From contig CP079699.1 of the NCBI GenBank assembly GCA_021383565.1, positions 868,001-932,000 of the forward strand: a DNA stretch of 64,000 nucleotides. Direction: 5' to 3'. The DNA is from Levilactobacillus brevis (GTDB taxonomy: Bacteria; Bacillota; Bacilli; Lactobacillales; Lactobacillaceae). The position numbers were made by a program, and so were the translations under genes. Below the pieces are notes generated by a model. That model searched no databases, was not told the DNA's origin, and worked only from the letters and a program-made list of their open reading frames with translations. Shown here one piece after another: positions 18,956 to 27,105 of this stretch; position 1 is the first letter of the stretch; each line of letters opens with the position of its first letter.

Positions 18956-19824
18956 TGAAAAAAATACTTACACTGACTGCCAGCCTAATCGCGCTATTTA
19001 GCATTGGCCTGAGTGGTTGCGGCCAACAAAAATCAACGGCCAAGTCCGCGAGTTCCAGTACGAAGGTCATCTATGACCATGGTCCCCAGAAGCGGGCCAG
19101 TCGCCTAGAAAAGGCCAATGCCAGCGAAAAGGCCCGGCTGGATCAACGACAAGCCAAGTTAAATCGAAAACAAGCCAGCCTCAAGGCGGCGAAAAAAGCC
19201 ACTCCCCAGACACCGGCTCAACACCCCACGACTACACGGTCGTCCGGCGTCAATCTGGCCAATCTAACCTACAGTGGCCAGCAAGAGATTACCGTTAACC
19301 AGAACAAGCCGGGCTTTAGTCAGGCGCAGCTCTCGACAAAGCACGGGGCCTGGGCAACTTATGCCAATCTGGATAGCCTAAACCGGGTCACCGGTGCCTC
19401 GGCCTTGCTCAATCAGTCCCTAATGCCAACCGCCCAACGTGAGGCACTGACGGTTGACCCGACCGGTTGGCATAATAAGCGAACTAGCCACGGTTGGCTA
19501 TACAACCGCAGTCATTTGATCGGCTACCAATTCACTGGCCAGAATAACAATCCCAAGAATCTGATGACCGGGACCCGGACGCTGAACAACCCCAGCATGC
19601 TCCACAATGAAATGGACGTCGCCACCTACCTGAAATCCAGCAAGAACCATTACGTACGTTATGCCGTGACCCCTGTCTTTAAAGGCAATGAACTGGTCGC
19701 TCGGGGCGTGCAGATGCGGGCCCAGTCGGTGGGGTCTAACGCCGTTCACTTCAACGTGTACATTTTCAATATCGAACCTGGTTATACCATTGATTATGCG
19801 ACTGGGTATAGTCACGCTAGTTAA
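18955..19824 (+). CDS. DNA/RNA non-specific endonuclease, EndA-like lipoprotein
   Basis: 289 aa. A lipoprotein signal peptide ends in LSGC with Cys22 as the lipidation site; residues 23-100 are a Lys/Ala/Ser-rich linker; the beta-beta-alpha metal nuclease domain follows. The catalytic segment YNRSHLIGYQFTGQN near residue 182 corresponds to the DRGH motif of the EndA/NucA family (Asp replaced by Asn, as seems common in streptococcal/lactobacillar lipoprotein forms), followed by PKNLMTGTRTLN and NEMDVATYLK. Family roles are nutrient DNA breakdown or DNA processing during uptake. Begins at the overlapping TAATG of the upstream gene. Confidence 0.92.
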   Translation: MKKILTLTASLIALFSIGLSGCGQQKSTAKSASSSTKVIYDHGPQKRASRLEKANASEKARLDQRQAKLNRKQASLKAAKKATPQTPAQHPTTTRSSGVNLANLTYSGQQEITVNQNKPGFSQAQLSTKHGAWATYANLDSLNRVTGASALLNQSLMPTAQREALTVDPTGWHNKRTSHGWLYNRSHLIGYQFTGQNNNPKNLMTGTRTLNNPSMLHNEMDVATYLKSSKNHYVRYAVTPVFKGNELVARGVQMRAQSVGSNAVHFNVYIFNIEPGYTIDYATGYSHAS

Positions 19825-19881
19825 TGACTTCACCAACGGGTACGATTAATTTGCAAGTTAGCTTACCTTTCTCGGATAAAA

Positions 19882-19890
19882 TGCTATACT
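19882..19890 (+). promoter_or_regulatory. Extended -10 promoter for the 120-aa gene
   Basis: TGCTATACT about 86 bases before the start at 19976; the -35 is poor. Confidence 0.5.
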
Positions 19891-19975
19891 ATTCGAGAGA
19901 TACGATAACGTTAAGAAAATGGTGGGCAGACCGAAATCGTGGTAAAAATTTAGGAATCGTCAAGAGGATGAGCAT

Positions 19976-20338
19976 ATGAGAAATGAGAAGTTAGAGTTGA
20001 CTAAAACCGATTGGCAACGCGCTCAGACAGCCGTTTTCAATGAATACGATCGGTTCGTGAAGCAACTCCATGTTGAGGGTGTGGACTATACGATTCTGCA
20101 GGCCCGACGCATTGTCATTTATCAAGATTTGATTGAGGAATGGAAGCACAACCTGCCAACATTGATGACGGACCTGGAGGATAATACGCAGGCCCTCACC
20201 GTCTTTGATGACCTTGCTCAAGATGGCCAGAGTCATCTGCTCACGCGTTGTGCAAAGAAGATGGAGGCTTGGCCGGACTACATCCCGTCGCAACTCACGA
20301 TTTGGCTGGAGTTGGCTGAGGATGCAGAACGAGAGTAA
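19976..20338 (+). CDS. Hypothetical acidic protein
   Basis: 120 aa, acidic and mainly helical by composition, without signal peptide or membrane segment. No family recognised. GAGGATGAG precedes ATG 19976. A bidirectional terminator directly follows, isolating it from the convergent gene at 20368. Confidence 0.75.
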   Translation: MRNEKLELTKTDWQRAQTAVFNEYDRFVKQLHVEGVDYTILQARRIVIYQDLIEEWKHNLPTLMTDLEDNTQALTVFDDLAQDGQSHLLTRCAKKMEAWPDYIPSQLTIWLELAEDAERE

Positions 20339-20342
20339 CCCA

Positions 20343-20381
20343 AACAAAACGCGTAAGACCAGTGGCCCTACGCGTTTTGTT
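20343..20381. terminator. Bidirectional terminator
   Basis: AACAAAACGCGTA (20343-20355) pairs perfectly with TACGCGTTTTGTT (20369-20381). It serves both convergent genes and overlaps the stop of the minus-strand gene. Confidence 0.88.
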
Positions 20382-20634
20382 GCTGAACGGGTGCCTCACT
20401 CGTCCAGGTGATGAGGTCGAGGCAAGCCAATCGGTTCAGGTAGTGGGTTAATTCGCTAGCCGTTAAGCCGAGCTTGTCCTGAATTGTCGTGACCGTTACG
20501 ACTTCTTGGGGCGTCACCGCAATCCCCAGTAACGTCTCGATTAGTGATAGTTCAACGGGGTCTAACTGGTCGATGACGCGGTTCAAGCGCTGGCTAAAGA
20601 GCCGGATACCACCTTTGAAATTAAATACCATCAT
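20368..20634 (-). CDS. Small protein of a local paralogous pair (member A)
   Basis: 88 aa from ATG 20634, with GGGGG 6 bases upstream; alternative ATGs are at 20640 and 20631. N-terminal FNFKGGIRLF is followed by NRVIDQLDPVELSLIETLLG and a helix-turn-helix-like C-terminus (TIQDKLGLTASELTHYLNRL). The gene at 21018-21260 has the same F-F-GG-IDQLD architecture. No family recognised; a winged-helix DNA-binding role is a guess from the C-terminal pattern. Confidence 0.78.
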   Translation of the reverse strand: MMVFNFKGGIRLFSQRLNRVIDQLDPVELSLIETLLGIAVTPQEVVTVTTIQDKLGLTASELTHYLNRLACLDLITWTSEAPVQQQNA

Positions 20635-20769
20635 TTTCATCCCCCAAATAAGACAAGATTTTTAATTGGTTCTACCCCAGCCTATCACGACGGCTACTAG
20701 TTGGAGTTGTTAACGACCGCCAAAGATAGCACGCTTGACCAACTAACCACGCACATTAGGAGGTGCCCT

Positions 20770-20967
20770 ATGGATACACTCGTCACAACGATTTTAGCAA
20801 AGGTCGCCAAGCTTCCCGCCAAACGCACGTTAATGTACGACGTCGAGGGTTTCGACGAAGGACAGGTCGAGACGCTGCAAGCCAAACTGGCGGCGCAGAC
20901 CGATCTGCACGTGGAAGTCACCGGTACTCGGCGGCATCCAGTGCTTGAGATTCACCAACAAAGTTAA
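20770..20967 (+). CDS. Hypothetical 65-aa protein
   Basis: 65 aa from ATG 20770 with AGGAGG 6 bases upstream. Pattern alternates strand and helix (RTLMYDVEGFD, VETLQAKLAAQ, HVEVTGTRRHPVLEI), suggesting a small alpha/beta domain. It sits between the two related minus-strand genes, with its own terminator. No family recognised. Confidence 0.7.
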   Translation: MDTLVTTILAKVAKLPAKRTLMYDVEGFDEGQVETLQAKLAAQTDLHVEVTGTRRHPVLEIHQQS

Positions 20968-20972
20968 ACGCG

Positions 20973-21014
20973 AAACGAGCCTGGAAGACGTGATCCTCCA
21001 AGCTCGTTTTTTGA
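20973..21014. terminator. Terminator between the 65-aa gene and paralogue B
   Basis: AACGAGC.TGGA pairs with TCCA.GCTCGTT and is followed by TTTTTT; the complementary A-rich side is less suited to act on the minus strand. Confidence 0.8.
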
Positions 21015-21017
21015 TGT

Positions 21018-21260
21018 TCACACTGGTTTACCGTAGTCGAGTAACTGTAGGTGCTCAAATTTCGTGAGTCGCTGTTCAATCTCAGCCGCCGACAGTTGAA
21101 TCTCGCCGGCTGGAATCACGTGGTCGTTGGTCCACGACAACTGGGTAATCTGATCTAGCAAGTGAATATCCTCATCATCCAATTGATCAATCACGACGGC
21201 CAATTGATTAATGAACCCCTTGGTCCCACCGTGAAAGCTAAACGCTAATCCCCTAATCAT
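21018..21260 (-). CDS. Small protein of a local paralogous pair (member B)
   Basis: 80 aa, ATG 21260 with GGGGGC 8 bases upstream. FSFHGGTKGF and VVIDQLDDEDIHLLDQI align with member A at 20368-20634, as does a C-terminal helical unit (IQLSAAEIEQRLTKFEHLQLLDYG). The two are clearly related but well diverged, so the duplication is old. Function unknown. Confidence 0.75.
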   Translation of the reverse strand: MIRGLAFSFHGGTKGFINQLAVVIDQLDDEDIHLLDQITQLSWTNDHVIPAGEIQLSAAEIEQRLTKFEHLQLLDYGKPV

Positions 21261-21777
21261 GATGCACGCCCCCTATATTCATAAAAAAAGACCTTTATTT
21301 ATTGGCTAGATTACCATTAACGGCGTTATCTTCGTTGGAATTTAGCTTGTCATGATAAGCCAGTTTATAAACAGTCAGCGGCTATAATTGATTTATATTC
21401 ATTTTGGTAACCGCTAAATTCGGAATTCAACCGATTGTCTTCAGAATATTCAGGATATTTATGCAAATATTGCTTTTAATTATTAAGATCGCGTAGTATT
21501 CTTATACTTGTCGCGTTTTTTGGCGGCGATTGCCCCCTAGAACTCGATAACGGTGTTCTTTACATTGGACAGACCAACTGCAATATCAATGATTTATGAT
21601 AATACCTATTTGAAGCCAACGATTCAATTGCATCAATCAGCTTAACGGTCTTTCTGTTTGGTGACGACGGCTCTGGTTCGATTCCGGAGGTAGTCCTAGG
21701 ATTAAGCTCACCTTTTCAGTCCCAACGACTTGTGCCATAATACTGATAAAGTCGCTAAATTTGGGGAGGTTGTGCTG
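21261..21777. other. Gene-free interval
   Basis: About 517 bases without a supportable gene, AT-rich between 21290 and 21520. A short tRNA T-arm-like string lies at 21671-21689 but no tRNA can be folded around it. Confidence 0.6.
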
Positions 21778-22491
21778 ATGCATGAAAAAATCGGATGTTG
21801 GGGTTGGCTGGGCATTTTGCTGGCTCTTGGTTTAGTCTACGACTATTGGTACATCATCATCCCCCTCGTCATTATTGTCTACGGTATCTACCTGTGGCGG
21901 GAAAAGCGGGCAACCAAGGATGAAGCGGTAGCCACGGACAGTGCCGCCAATTCCACTGAGTCTTTGCCGGAAGTCCCCACTATTGTTGAGGAGCAGAAGC
22001 CAACGGTCAAAGATCTATTTGACGAAACCAAGACCATGAGCACCATGACGCTCAGACTGGATGAAGAAAACAAATTCTATGATTTTCAGGACGATCATCT
22101 GAATCTTAATGTTCTGTTGACGGCCTATCAGGATAATCCGGGTCAGGCTCGCCAAGATATTCAAGACTTTGTTGATAGCCTGTGTGAACTGAGTCAAGTC
22201 GTTTACGAAAAAACTGGCGATCTGGACTATTCATTTCGTCAATACATTGGCCAACCCGACTTCGATCTCTTACTGGTTCAGGTCAAGAACGGTCAAGTGG
22301 AATACTTCTTACTGGACGACCCGCAATTTCTGCAGTTGGCCAATGGTGACCCGGATCAGCCGCTACTAGAAGTCACCCCCATGGATGATGATCTGGCCAC
22401 ACAGCTCCGCCAACTCAAGGCTTTGTTTGACGAAGGCGTCATCACACGAGCGGAATTTGAAGCTAAAAAGAAACAATTATTGGGGATTTAA
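21778..22491 (+). CDS. Membrane protein with C-terminal SHOCT domain
   Basis: 237 aa from ATG 21778, preceded by GGGGAGG at 8 bases. Residues 8-45 hold one or two membrane segments, followed by a charged linker, a soluble middle domain of unknown type (residues 90-200), and a C-terminal SHOCT motif LKALFDEGVITRAEFEAKKK, a short oligomerisation or sorting module. Function unknown. Confidence 0.85.
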   Translation: MHEKIGCWGWLGILLALGLVYDYWYIIIPLVIIVYGIYLWREKRATKDEAVATDSAANSTESLPEVPTIVEEQKPTVKDLFDETKTMSTMTLRLDEENKFYDFQDDHLNLNVLLTAYQDNPGQARQDIQDFVDSLCELSQVVYEKTGDLDYSFRQYIGQPDFDLLLVQVKNGQVEYFLLDDPQFLQLANGDPDQPLLEVTPMDDDLATQLRQLKALFDEGVITRAEFEAKKKQLLGI

Positions 22492-22564
22492 TTGGTACAT
22501 GATCCGTCCAAAAAAACTGATGACGTTAAAAGCTGAGGCATCATTTTAGAGGAGGAGTTTTGGT

Positions 22565-22957
22565 ATGACACGTTTAAAGCTTAATACCTGGACTGGGGTT
22601 TTGGATATTGTGAACTGTGTCCTGTTCGTCCTGTCTTGGTTTGTGATTTTTGGTGCCGCATTCAGCGACGCCAGCAATGGTGGAAACAGCACGGATTCGG
22701 CCGCAACATTTTTCTACGCGATGGCTTGGATTGGGGTCGTTGTGAACATCGTGCCGCTGGTACAATCCCGCAAGCACGGTATCTCACTGGTCGGTTCGGT
22801 TCTGGGGATTATTGGTAGTGCGCTGTTTGGCTTTACCGCGGCACTGGCTTTCCCAGCCATGGTTGTTCTGATTGTCGCCGCCGTCTTCATCATGTTACAA
22901 CACCCTAGTAAAAACGTCGTGAGTCAAAACGATAACTCACAATCACCCACGAACTAG
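22565..22957 (+). CDS. Small integral membrane protein
   Basis: 130 aa with about four hydrophobic segments (12-35, 46-66, 74-94 and 97-113) and a polar C-terminal tail rich in Asn/Ser/Gln. GAGGAGGAG precedes ATG 22565. It lies 73 bases after the SHOCT gene on the same strand and ends at a strong terminator, so the two may form an operon. No family recognised. Confidence 0.8.
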   Translation: MTRLKLNTWTGVLDIVNCVLFVLSWFVIFGAAFSDASNGGNSTDSAATFFYAMAWIGVVVNIVPLVQSRKHGISLVGSVLGIIGSALFGFTAALAFPAMVVLIVAAVFIMLQHPSKNVVSQNDNSQSPTN

Positions 22958-22970
22958 TGATTAATTGAAT

Positions 22971-23010
22971 AAGGCTTACCTGATCATTTCGGATTAGGTA
23001 AGCCTTTTTT
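22971..23010. terminator. Bidirectional terminator
   Basis: AAGGCTTACCT (22971-22981) pairs with AGGTAAGCCTT; a T-run follows on the plus strand. It separates the 130-aa gene from the convergent surface-protein gene. Confidence 0.88.
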
Positions 23011-23029
23011 TCACAACGAAATTTGTAAC

Positions 23030-25063
23030 TTATGACCGGTAACGCCGAAAAACAATAGCTCCCAGAGAACTGAGTGCCAACACGATCAGGCCCCAAATCG
23101 TTATCCGATCTTTTTGTTCATTGGTCTGTGGAAGTGTGACTGGAGTCGCTTTACGGGCAGTTTTAGGCACGGCCTTTGCTGGAATGAGACGCTTTGCGGA
23201 AATCAAGGGTTGAACGGAAGCCTTCACCACTATCCCCTGAATCGTCGCACCGGCACTGCCAGCCACCACGCTTGCCTCATTCAACATGTCTGGGACAGAA
23301 GATGCCGCTGGCGTTGGCTCGGTTGGTTCCGCTGGTTTTGTTGGCGCTGGTTCTGATGGCGTTGGTTCTGATGGTGCAATCGGTTCCGGCGCTTGTGGTG
23401 CGGGCGCGACCGGTACGACGGGTGTCTCGGGATCGGGGCCGCCGTTATTACCGCCACCGTGCCCACTATCATCTACCGTGTAAATGTAGACGACGGTTTG
23501 CGGTTTGGCTGTGTATTGGCCGGTCGCGTTATGATCCTTAACTTCCTTGAACGTATACCCTTTGATTTTTAGCGGACTGGTCGTGTAGGCTTCCCCGATG
23601 TAGCCATCATTTAAGACCCGATCCTCGGCGAGTGCCTTTCCCGCTTCGTCTTGGTAATGGACGGTCACGGTGGCGGCTTTGTCGGATAGGATGTAGGGTT
23701 GGACAACGCTAAGGTAGGCATATTGGCCAACACGGTACTGACCTACTAAAAAATATGCATCTTTTTGGTAAATTACATGAGTTGGCTCAATTATACTCGG
23801 TAGTTTATTTCCTGACTCTTGCTCTTGAATATTTGTAAAATTCAAGCCTCCATCTCCATCTTTGGTCACACCTGGAATATTATTCTCTCCTTTCGGAAGA
23901 TATATCAAAGGATACCATCGAGCATACAGCTCCCCATTAGCATCTATCCAGACTGGTTCTCCTACAGCGAGAGTGGGAGCTAATATAATCTTTTTCCCGT
24001 CAGAAGAATAGTAATTGCCAACTATGTGTCCCGTTAGTTTCTGACGATCGACATAAATAGGGGGTAATTTAACAAATTGATTACCGTTAGCTTCTGGAAT
24101 AAGTTTTGGAAGGTTTGCTACCGGCCGGAAATCCCCAATATAATTCATGTTCGCATCAAAGTGTGTCAAATTTGTTAGGTTCGATAACACCGAGATATCA
24201 CTCACTTGATTGTTTTGAATATCCAATGATGTTAATTTTGTTAAATTAGCCAGTGGTGAAATATCTCGAACATCGCCCTGACAATGAGAAACACCATGAC
24301 TATCAGTATTCGTACCAGTATTAAGAATAATACCCGTTAGATTTTTTGCATACTCAAGCCCTTTTAACGAATACTCGGTTTTACCATCAATATAGGTGTT
24401 GTTATTGTTAAATTGCTTGAGCAACAGCATATCATCCTGAGAAATATCCGCAACACTTTGCCAATGTTTACCACTACCCAAGGCATTTAGATTTTTTAAA
24501 ATCGCCTGCTGTAATCTTTTGTTAGGCATCCATTGGTCAATGGTTTCAGTATCGGTTCGTGTGGTCGGCACCAGTTCCTTTTCCGCCGCTGCCGACTCAG
24601 GTCCAATACTCCTAGCGATTGCCGTATCATCTGAGTCACGATCATCTTTAGGGAAACTCAAACTACTCGAGTGCTCGTCAACAGAATTATTACCCTCTAA
24701 CTCACCTTGATTTTCGCTGACAGCCGTCACCAACTTGTTCGAAGATACTGGCGCCTTACTTGCGGACTCGCCCGCAACTTGATTAGCGTTAGTATCAAGG
24801 GAATCGTCATTATTAATATCACTATTGTCGGCATTATCAGCGCTGCCTTTAGGTATTGATGAATCCATTTCATCTGATCTGCTATCCACTTTCGATTGCT
24901 TCTCACCATTTGGCACAACACCTGATTGTCGCACACTATTCTCGACCGGAACAGTGTCTGCCCGCACCGTCTGCCCATTTACGCCAATTAACGTCAAGGC
25001 TATTACAGCCGCACTCGTTAAAACCTCACACTTAGTAAATCGCCGCTTTTCTCTCACTAGCAT
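23030..25063 (-). CDS. Sortase-anchored LRR/MucBP surface protein
   Basis: 677 aa from ATG 25063; GGGAG lies 11 bases upstream, and the longer frame to 25087 uses TTG. Order: signal peptide (basic REKRRFTK then hydrophobic AAVIALTLIG, cleavage near AxA at residue 35), Asp/Asn/Ser-rich acidic region to about 150, leucine-rich repeats near 230-325 (LTSLDIQNNQVSDISVLSNL), a WW-rich middle domain, a MucBP domain near 470-540 (VTVHYQDEAGKAL, YTFKEV), a Pro/Glu/Thr repeat near 550-600, LPQTN sorting signal at 644, membrane helix and RRYRS tail. It should be covalently wall-linked and may bind mucin or host surfaces. The LRR half is distinctly AT-rich, unlike the GC-rich C-terminal third. Confidence 0.92.
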   Translation of the reverse strand: MLVREKRRFTKCEVLTSAAVIALTLIGVNGQTVRADTVPVENSVRQSGVVPNGEKQSKVDSRSDEMDSSIPKGSADNADNSDINNDDSLDTNANQVAGESASKAPVSSNKLVTAVSENQGELEGNNSVDEHSSSLSFPKDDRDSDDTAIARSIGPESAAAEKELVPTTRTDTETIDQWMPNKRLQQAILKNLNALGSGKHWQSVADISQDDMLLLKQFNNNNTYIDGKTEYSLKGLEYAKNLTGIILNTGTNTDSHGVSHCQGDVRDISPLANLTKLTSLDIQNNQVSDISVLSNLTNLTHFDANMNYIGDFRPVANLPKLIPEANGNQFVKLPPIYVDRQKLTGHIVGNYYSSDGKKIILAPTLAVGEPVWIDANGELYARWYPLIYLPKGENNIPGVTKDGDGGLNFTNIQEQESGNKLPSIIEPTHVIYQKDAYFLVGQYRVGQYAYLSVVQPYILSDKAATVTVHYQDEAGKALAEDRVLNDGYIGEAYTTSPLKIKGYTFKEVKDHNATGQYTAKPQTVVYIYTVDDSGHGGGNNGGPDPETPVVPVAPAPQAPEPIAPSEPTPSEPAPTKPAEPTEPTPAASSVPDMLNEASVVAGSAGATIQGIVVKASVQPLISAKRLIPAKAVPKTARKATPVTLPQTNEQKDRITIWGLIVLALSSLGAIVFRRYRS

Positions 25064-25089
25064 TGCATTCACTTCTCCCAATAGCAATA

Positions 25090-25394
25090 ATTCACGAAAA
25101 TATCTCTAAAATCATAATCATACAGAGCATAGCATGAGCCAGCAAACTAGGCAACACTATAAACAACATTATATAATCGCTGAGTCTCTAATAACCACGG
25201 GATTTAGACAGCCTTTCTCCCCTAATCTTTTCTCGCATCATCAAGATAAAAATACTAGGCATACACGATACAAATAAGAATTTATATCTATATTTAAATA
25301 ATTAGGGACCCATCCGCAATAGCTCCATGCCGGGTAAAATAAAAACGCCCTTGGAGGACGTTTTAGAATTCTGACACTTCCAATTTTATTCATA
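25090..25394. other. AT-rich gene-free interval
   Basis: Low-GC stretch upstream of the surface-protein gene. It probably contains its promoter, but no single -35/-10 pair stands out. Confidence 0.5.
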
Positions 25395-25752
25395 ATATTT
25401 CCGGACTCGGACCAGTCAACATTTTCGTAGTGCGGGTCCACGGCTTCATCGTCATACACTTATCCTAGACTGTTGGGCTTACCATCGCATTGACCACGAC
25501 CGCCTCATATCCCCAGGCAGCCGACTTAATCTTTCGAAACCAACGTAAGGTCTCCTTGGATAAGAAGTTTACGACTAATATGAACGGCTCCTAATTGTCT
25601 AAACGCTGACGGACCAAGCAAATACGCCGTTCCGAGACAACATAGGGCTCCAAACCGGCCTGATGATAAAGCCAGTCTTCCGTCCCTGGGAGGTCAGTGA
25701 TGGCATAAATTCTTTTTGAACTATCTGTTAGCAGCTCGCCTGAATACACCAT
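25395..25752 (-). pseudogene. Broken gene with two in-frame TAG codons
   Basis: One reading frame runs from ATG 25752 and reads well as protein (MVYSGELLTDSSKRIYAITD, LYHQAGLEPYVVSERRICLV), is cut by TAG at 25591-25593, continues as EPFILVVNFLSKETLRWFRK and AAWGYEAVVVNAMVSPT, is cut again by TAG at 25465-25467, and ends near 25395. Amino acid composition on both sides of the stops is protein-like. The original function is not recognised. It lies 34 bases after the 153-aa gene on the same strand, consistent with a decayed operon member. Confidence 0.55.
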
Positions 25753-25786
25753 CAACTGATCAGTTTTCCTTCGCTCATCTTAAGTA

Positions 25787-26248
25787 TTACTTTTTCAACT
25801 GCAAAGCATCTTCCCGATCAAGCTCCGCGTACCGCCGTTTAACAGCGGCAAGAAATTCGAGCTCTTGTTCAGAATAGAAGCTCTTAAATTCATCAACGCT
25901 AAACCCTGCCGGATCATCGGCCAAAAAGTTCAGGACCTCAGCAAACGAATGAGCATGTTCTTGATGGTGGTCTTTACGCGAGCGACTATTCCAAAAGGGA
26001 AAATACAGCCCGCTCTCGGAGAATTCACTCATGACCCAAATAATATCCCCTATCTCCGGTCCATGACTTCCGAAACTGCCCGTTGAATCTTCTTGACGCC
26101 ATTTCTGTTGAAACGGTGTATCCACCACCCATAATTCATCCCGTAAATGCTTCTTGGCAACGTTGACCGGTCGCATAACACCCTCATACTTGCGCTCAAA
26201 CCTGCGTTCAGCGTGATCAGCCCACAAACGACGAATAAATTTAAACAT
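25787..26248 (-). CDS. Hypothetical soluble protein
   Basis: 153 aa from ATG 26248 with GGAGATGGGG upstream. Basic N-terminus (FKFIRRLWADHAERRFERKY), then a Trp/Phe-rich middle (GDIIWVMSEFSESGLYFPFW) and an acidic helical end (FYSEQELEFLAAVKRRYAEL). No family recognised. Located 44 bases after the metallophosphatase gene on the same strand, so probably co-transcribed with it. Confidence 0.7.
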   Translation of the reverse strand: MFKFIRRLWADHAERRFERKYEGVMRPVNVAKKHLRDELWVVDTPFQQKWRQEDSTGSFGSHGPEIGDIIWVMSEFSESGLYFPFWNSRSRKDHHQEHAHSFAEVLNFLADDPAGFSVDEFKSFYSEQELEFLAAVKRRYAELDREDALQLKK

Positions 26249-26292
26249 GAGCCCCATCTCCAATATCTAATAGCTGTCTGCTCACAATACGA

Positions 26293-27105
26293 TTATTTAT
26301 CTTCAAACGCTTCAATCAACCGACCACTGTCAGCATCAAATACCGCAATATTTCCAATCTTCCCGGCAGGACCACTGTGGTTGCCGCCATCAACAAAGTA
26401 ACGCGGTTGCTCACCCGCATATTGAATCGTCAGAACGCCACTGGGACTTACCGTCCGATTACGCAACGTTGCCTGCGACTTGGGAGCATCGTAAATCCCA
26501 GTAATCAGGGAAGTCGGTGTATGACCACTGATAATGGCATAATCTAACGGGTTATGCGCATAGTTCGGGTAGATGGGGCCGTACCAATAGGGTTCTCGTA
26601 GCCAATATTTCTCATGCCGCGGGGTATCAGCTATTGGATCGGCAAGCGTAAGGTCTAACCCTGCATGCACAAAGAGTAAGTTTCCAATTGCCAACGTTAG
26701 CGGCAAAGCTCCCATCCACGCGATCAGTTCTGCATAGGATTGCTTAACAATCTGAAAGACATCGTCAATATCCTCAGCCGTTTCCCCCGTGGCTAAGGCC
26801 GCTTCAGCAATGACATCTTCTCCCGTACCATCTAACCAAAATTCATTCTTTCCCGTTAAGCTCTCCCAGGCGGCGGCATCGTGATTCCCCTGGATAGCGA
26901 AGACGTGCGTGGGGTCCGCGCGCTGCATCTCAAAAATTTTTTTCGCTGTAGCAAATCCAGTATGGTGGTGTAAGGAATCTTGATAGTCTCCGAGAAAGAC
27001 CACCGAAGCTCGGGGATAGCGCGCCCAAATTTTAGCTAATTTTGGAAAGACCAGCATTTGTCCATGCAGATCTGAGAGAACAATGACCTCGCGAATATTA
27101 ATCAC
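26293..27105 (-). CDS. Calcineurin-like metallophosphoesterase
   Basis: 270 aa from GTG 27105. All metal-binding motifs are present: DLHG near residue 13, GDYQD near 38, GNHDAA near 75, VHAGLD near 147 and SGHTP near 194. The spacing fits serine/threonine-phosphatase-like or Ap4A-hydrolase-like enzymes of Firmicutes; the substrate is unknown. The start is uncertain: AAAGGGG is only two bases before the GTG, and ATT at 27096 has better spacing but would be unusual. The GTG overlaps the last codons of the upstream degenerate copy in another frame. Confidence 0.88.
   Translation of the reverse strand: MINIREVIVLSDLHGQMLVFPKLAKIWARYPRASVVFLGDYQDSLHHHTGFATAKKIFEMQRADPTHVFAIQGNHDAAAWESLTGKNEFWLDGTGEDVIAEAALATGETAEDIDDVFQIVKQSYAELIAWMGALPLTLAIGNLLFVHAGLDLTLADPIADTPRHEKYWLREPYWYGPIYPNYAHNPLDYAIISGHTPTSLITGIYDAPKSQATLRNRTVSPSGVLTIQYAGEQPRYFVDGGNHSGPAGKIGNIAVFDADSGRLIEAFEDK

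Noticed and set aside
21671-21689. tRNA T-arm-like string CTCTGGTTCGATTCCGGAG
   Set aside because: The arm pairs, but no acceptor, D-arm or anticodon arm can be found upstream, so there is no tRNA and no firm evidence for an att remnant.
23281-23541. Repetitive plus-strand frames opposite the surface protein C-terminus
   Set aside because: They are the antisense of the Pro/Glu/Thr repeat and not a separate repetitive gene.
25241-25459. 72-codon minus-strand frame near the broken gene
   Set aside because: It starts in another frame inside the decayed gene and runs into AT-rich noncoding sequence; no ribosome site.
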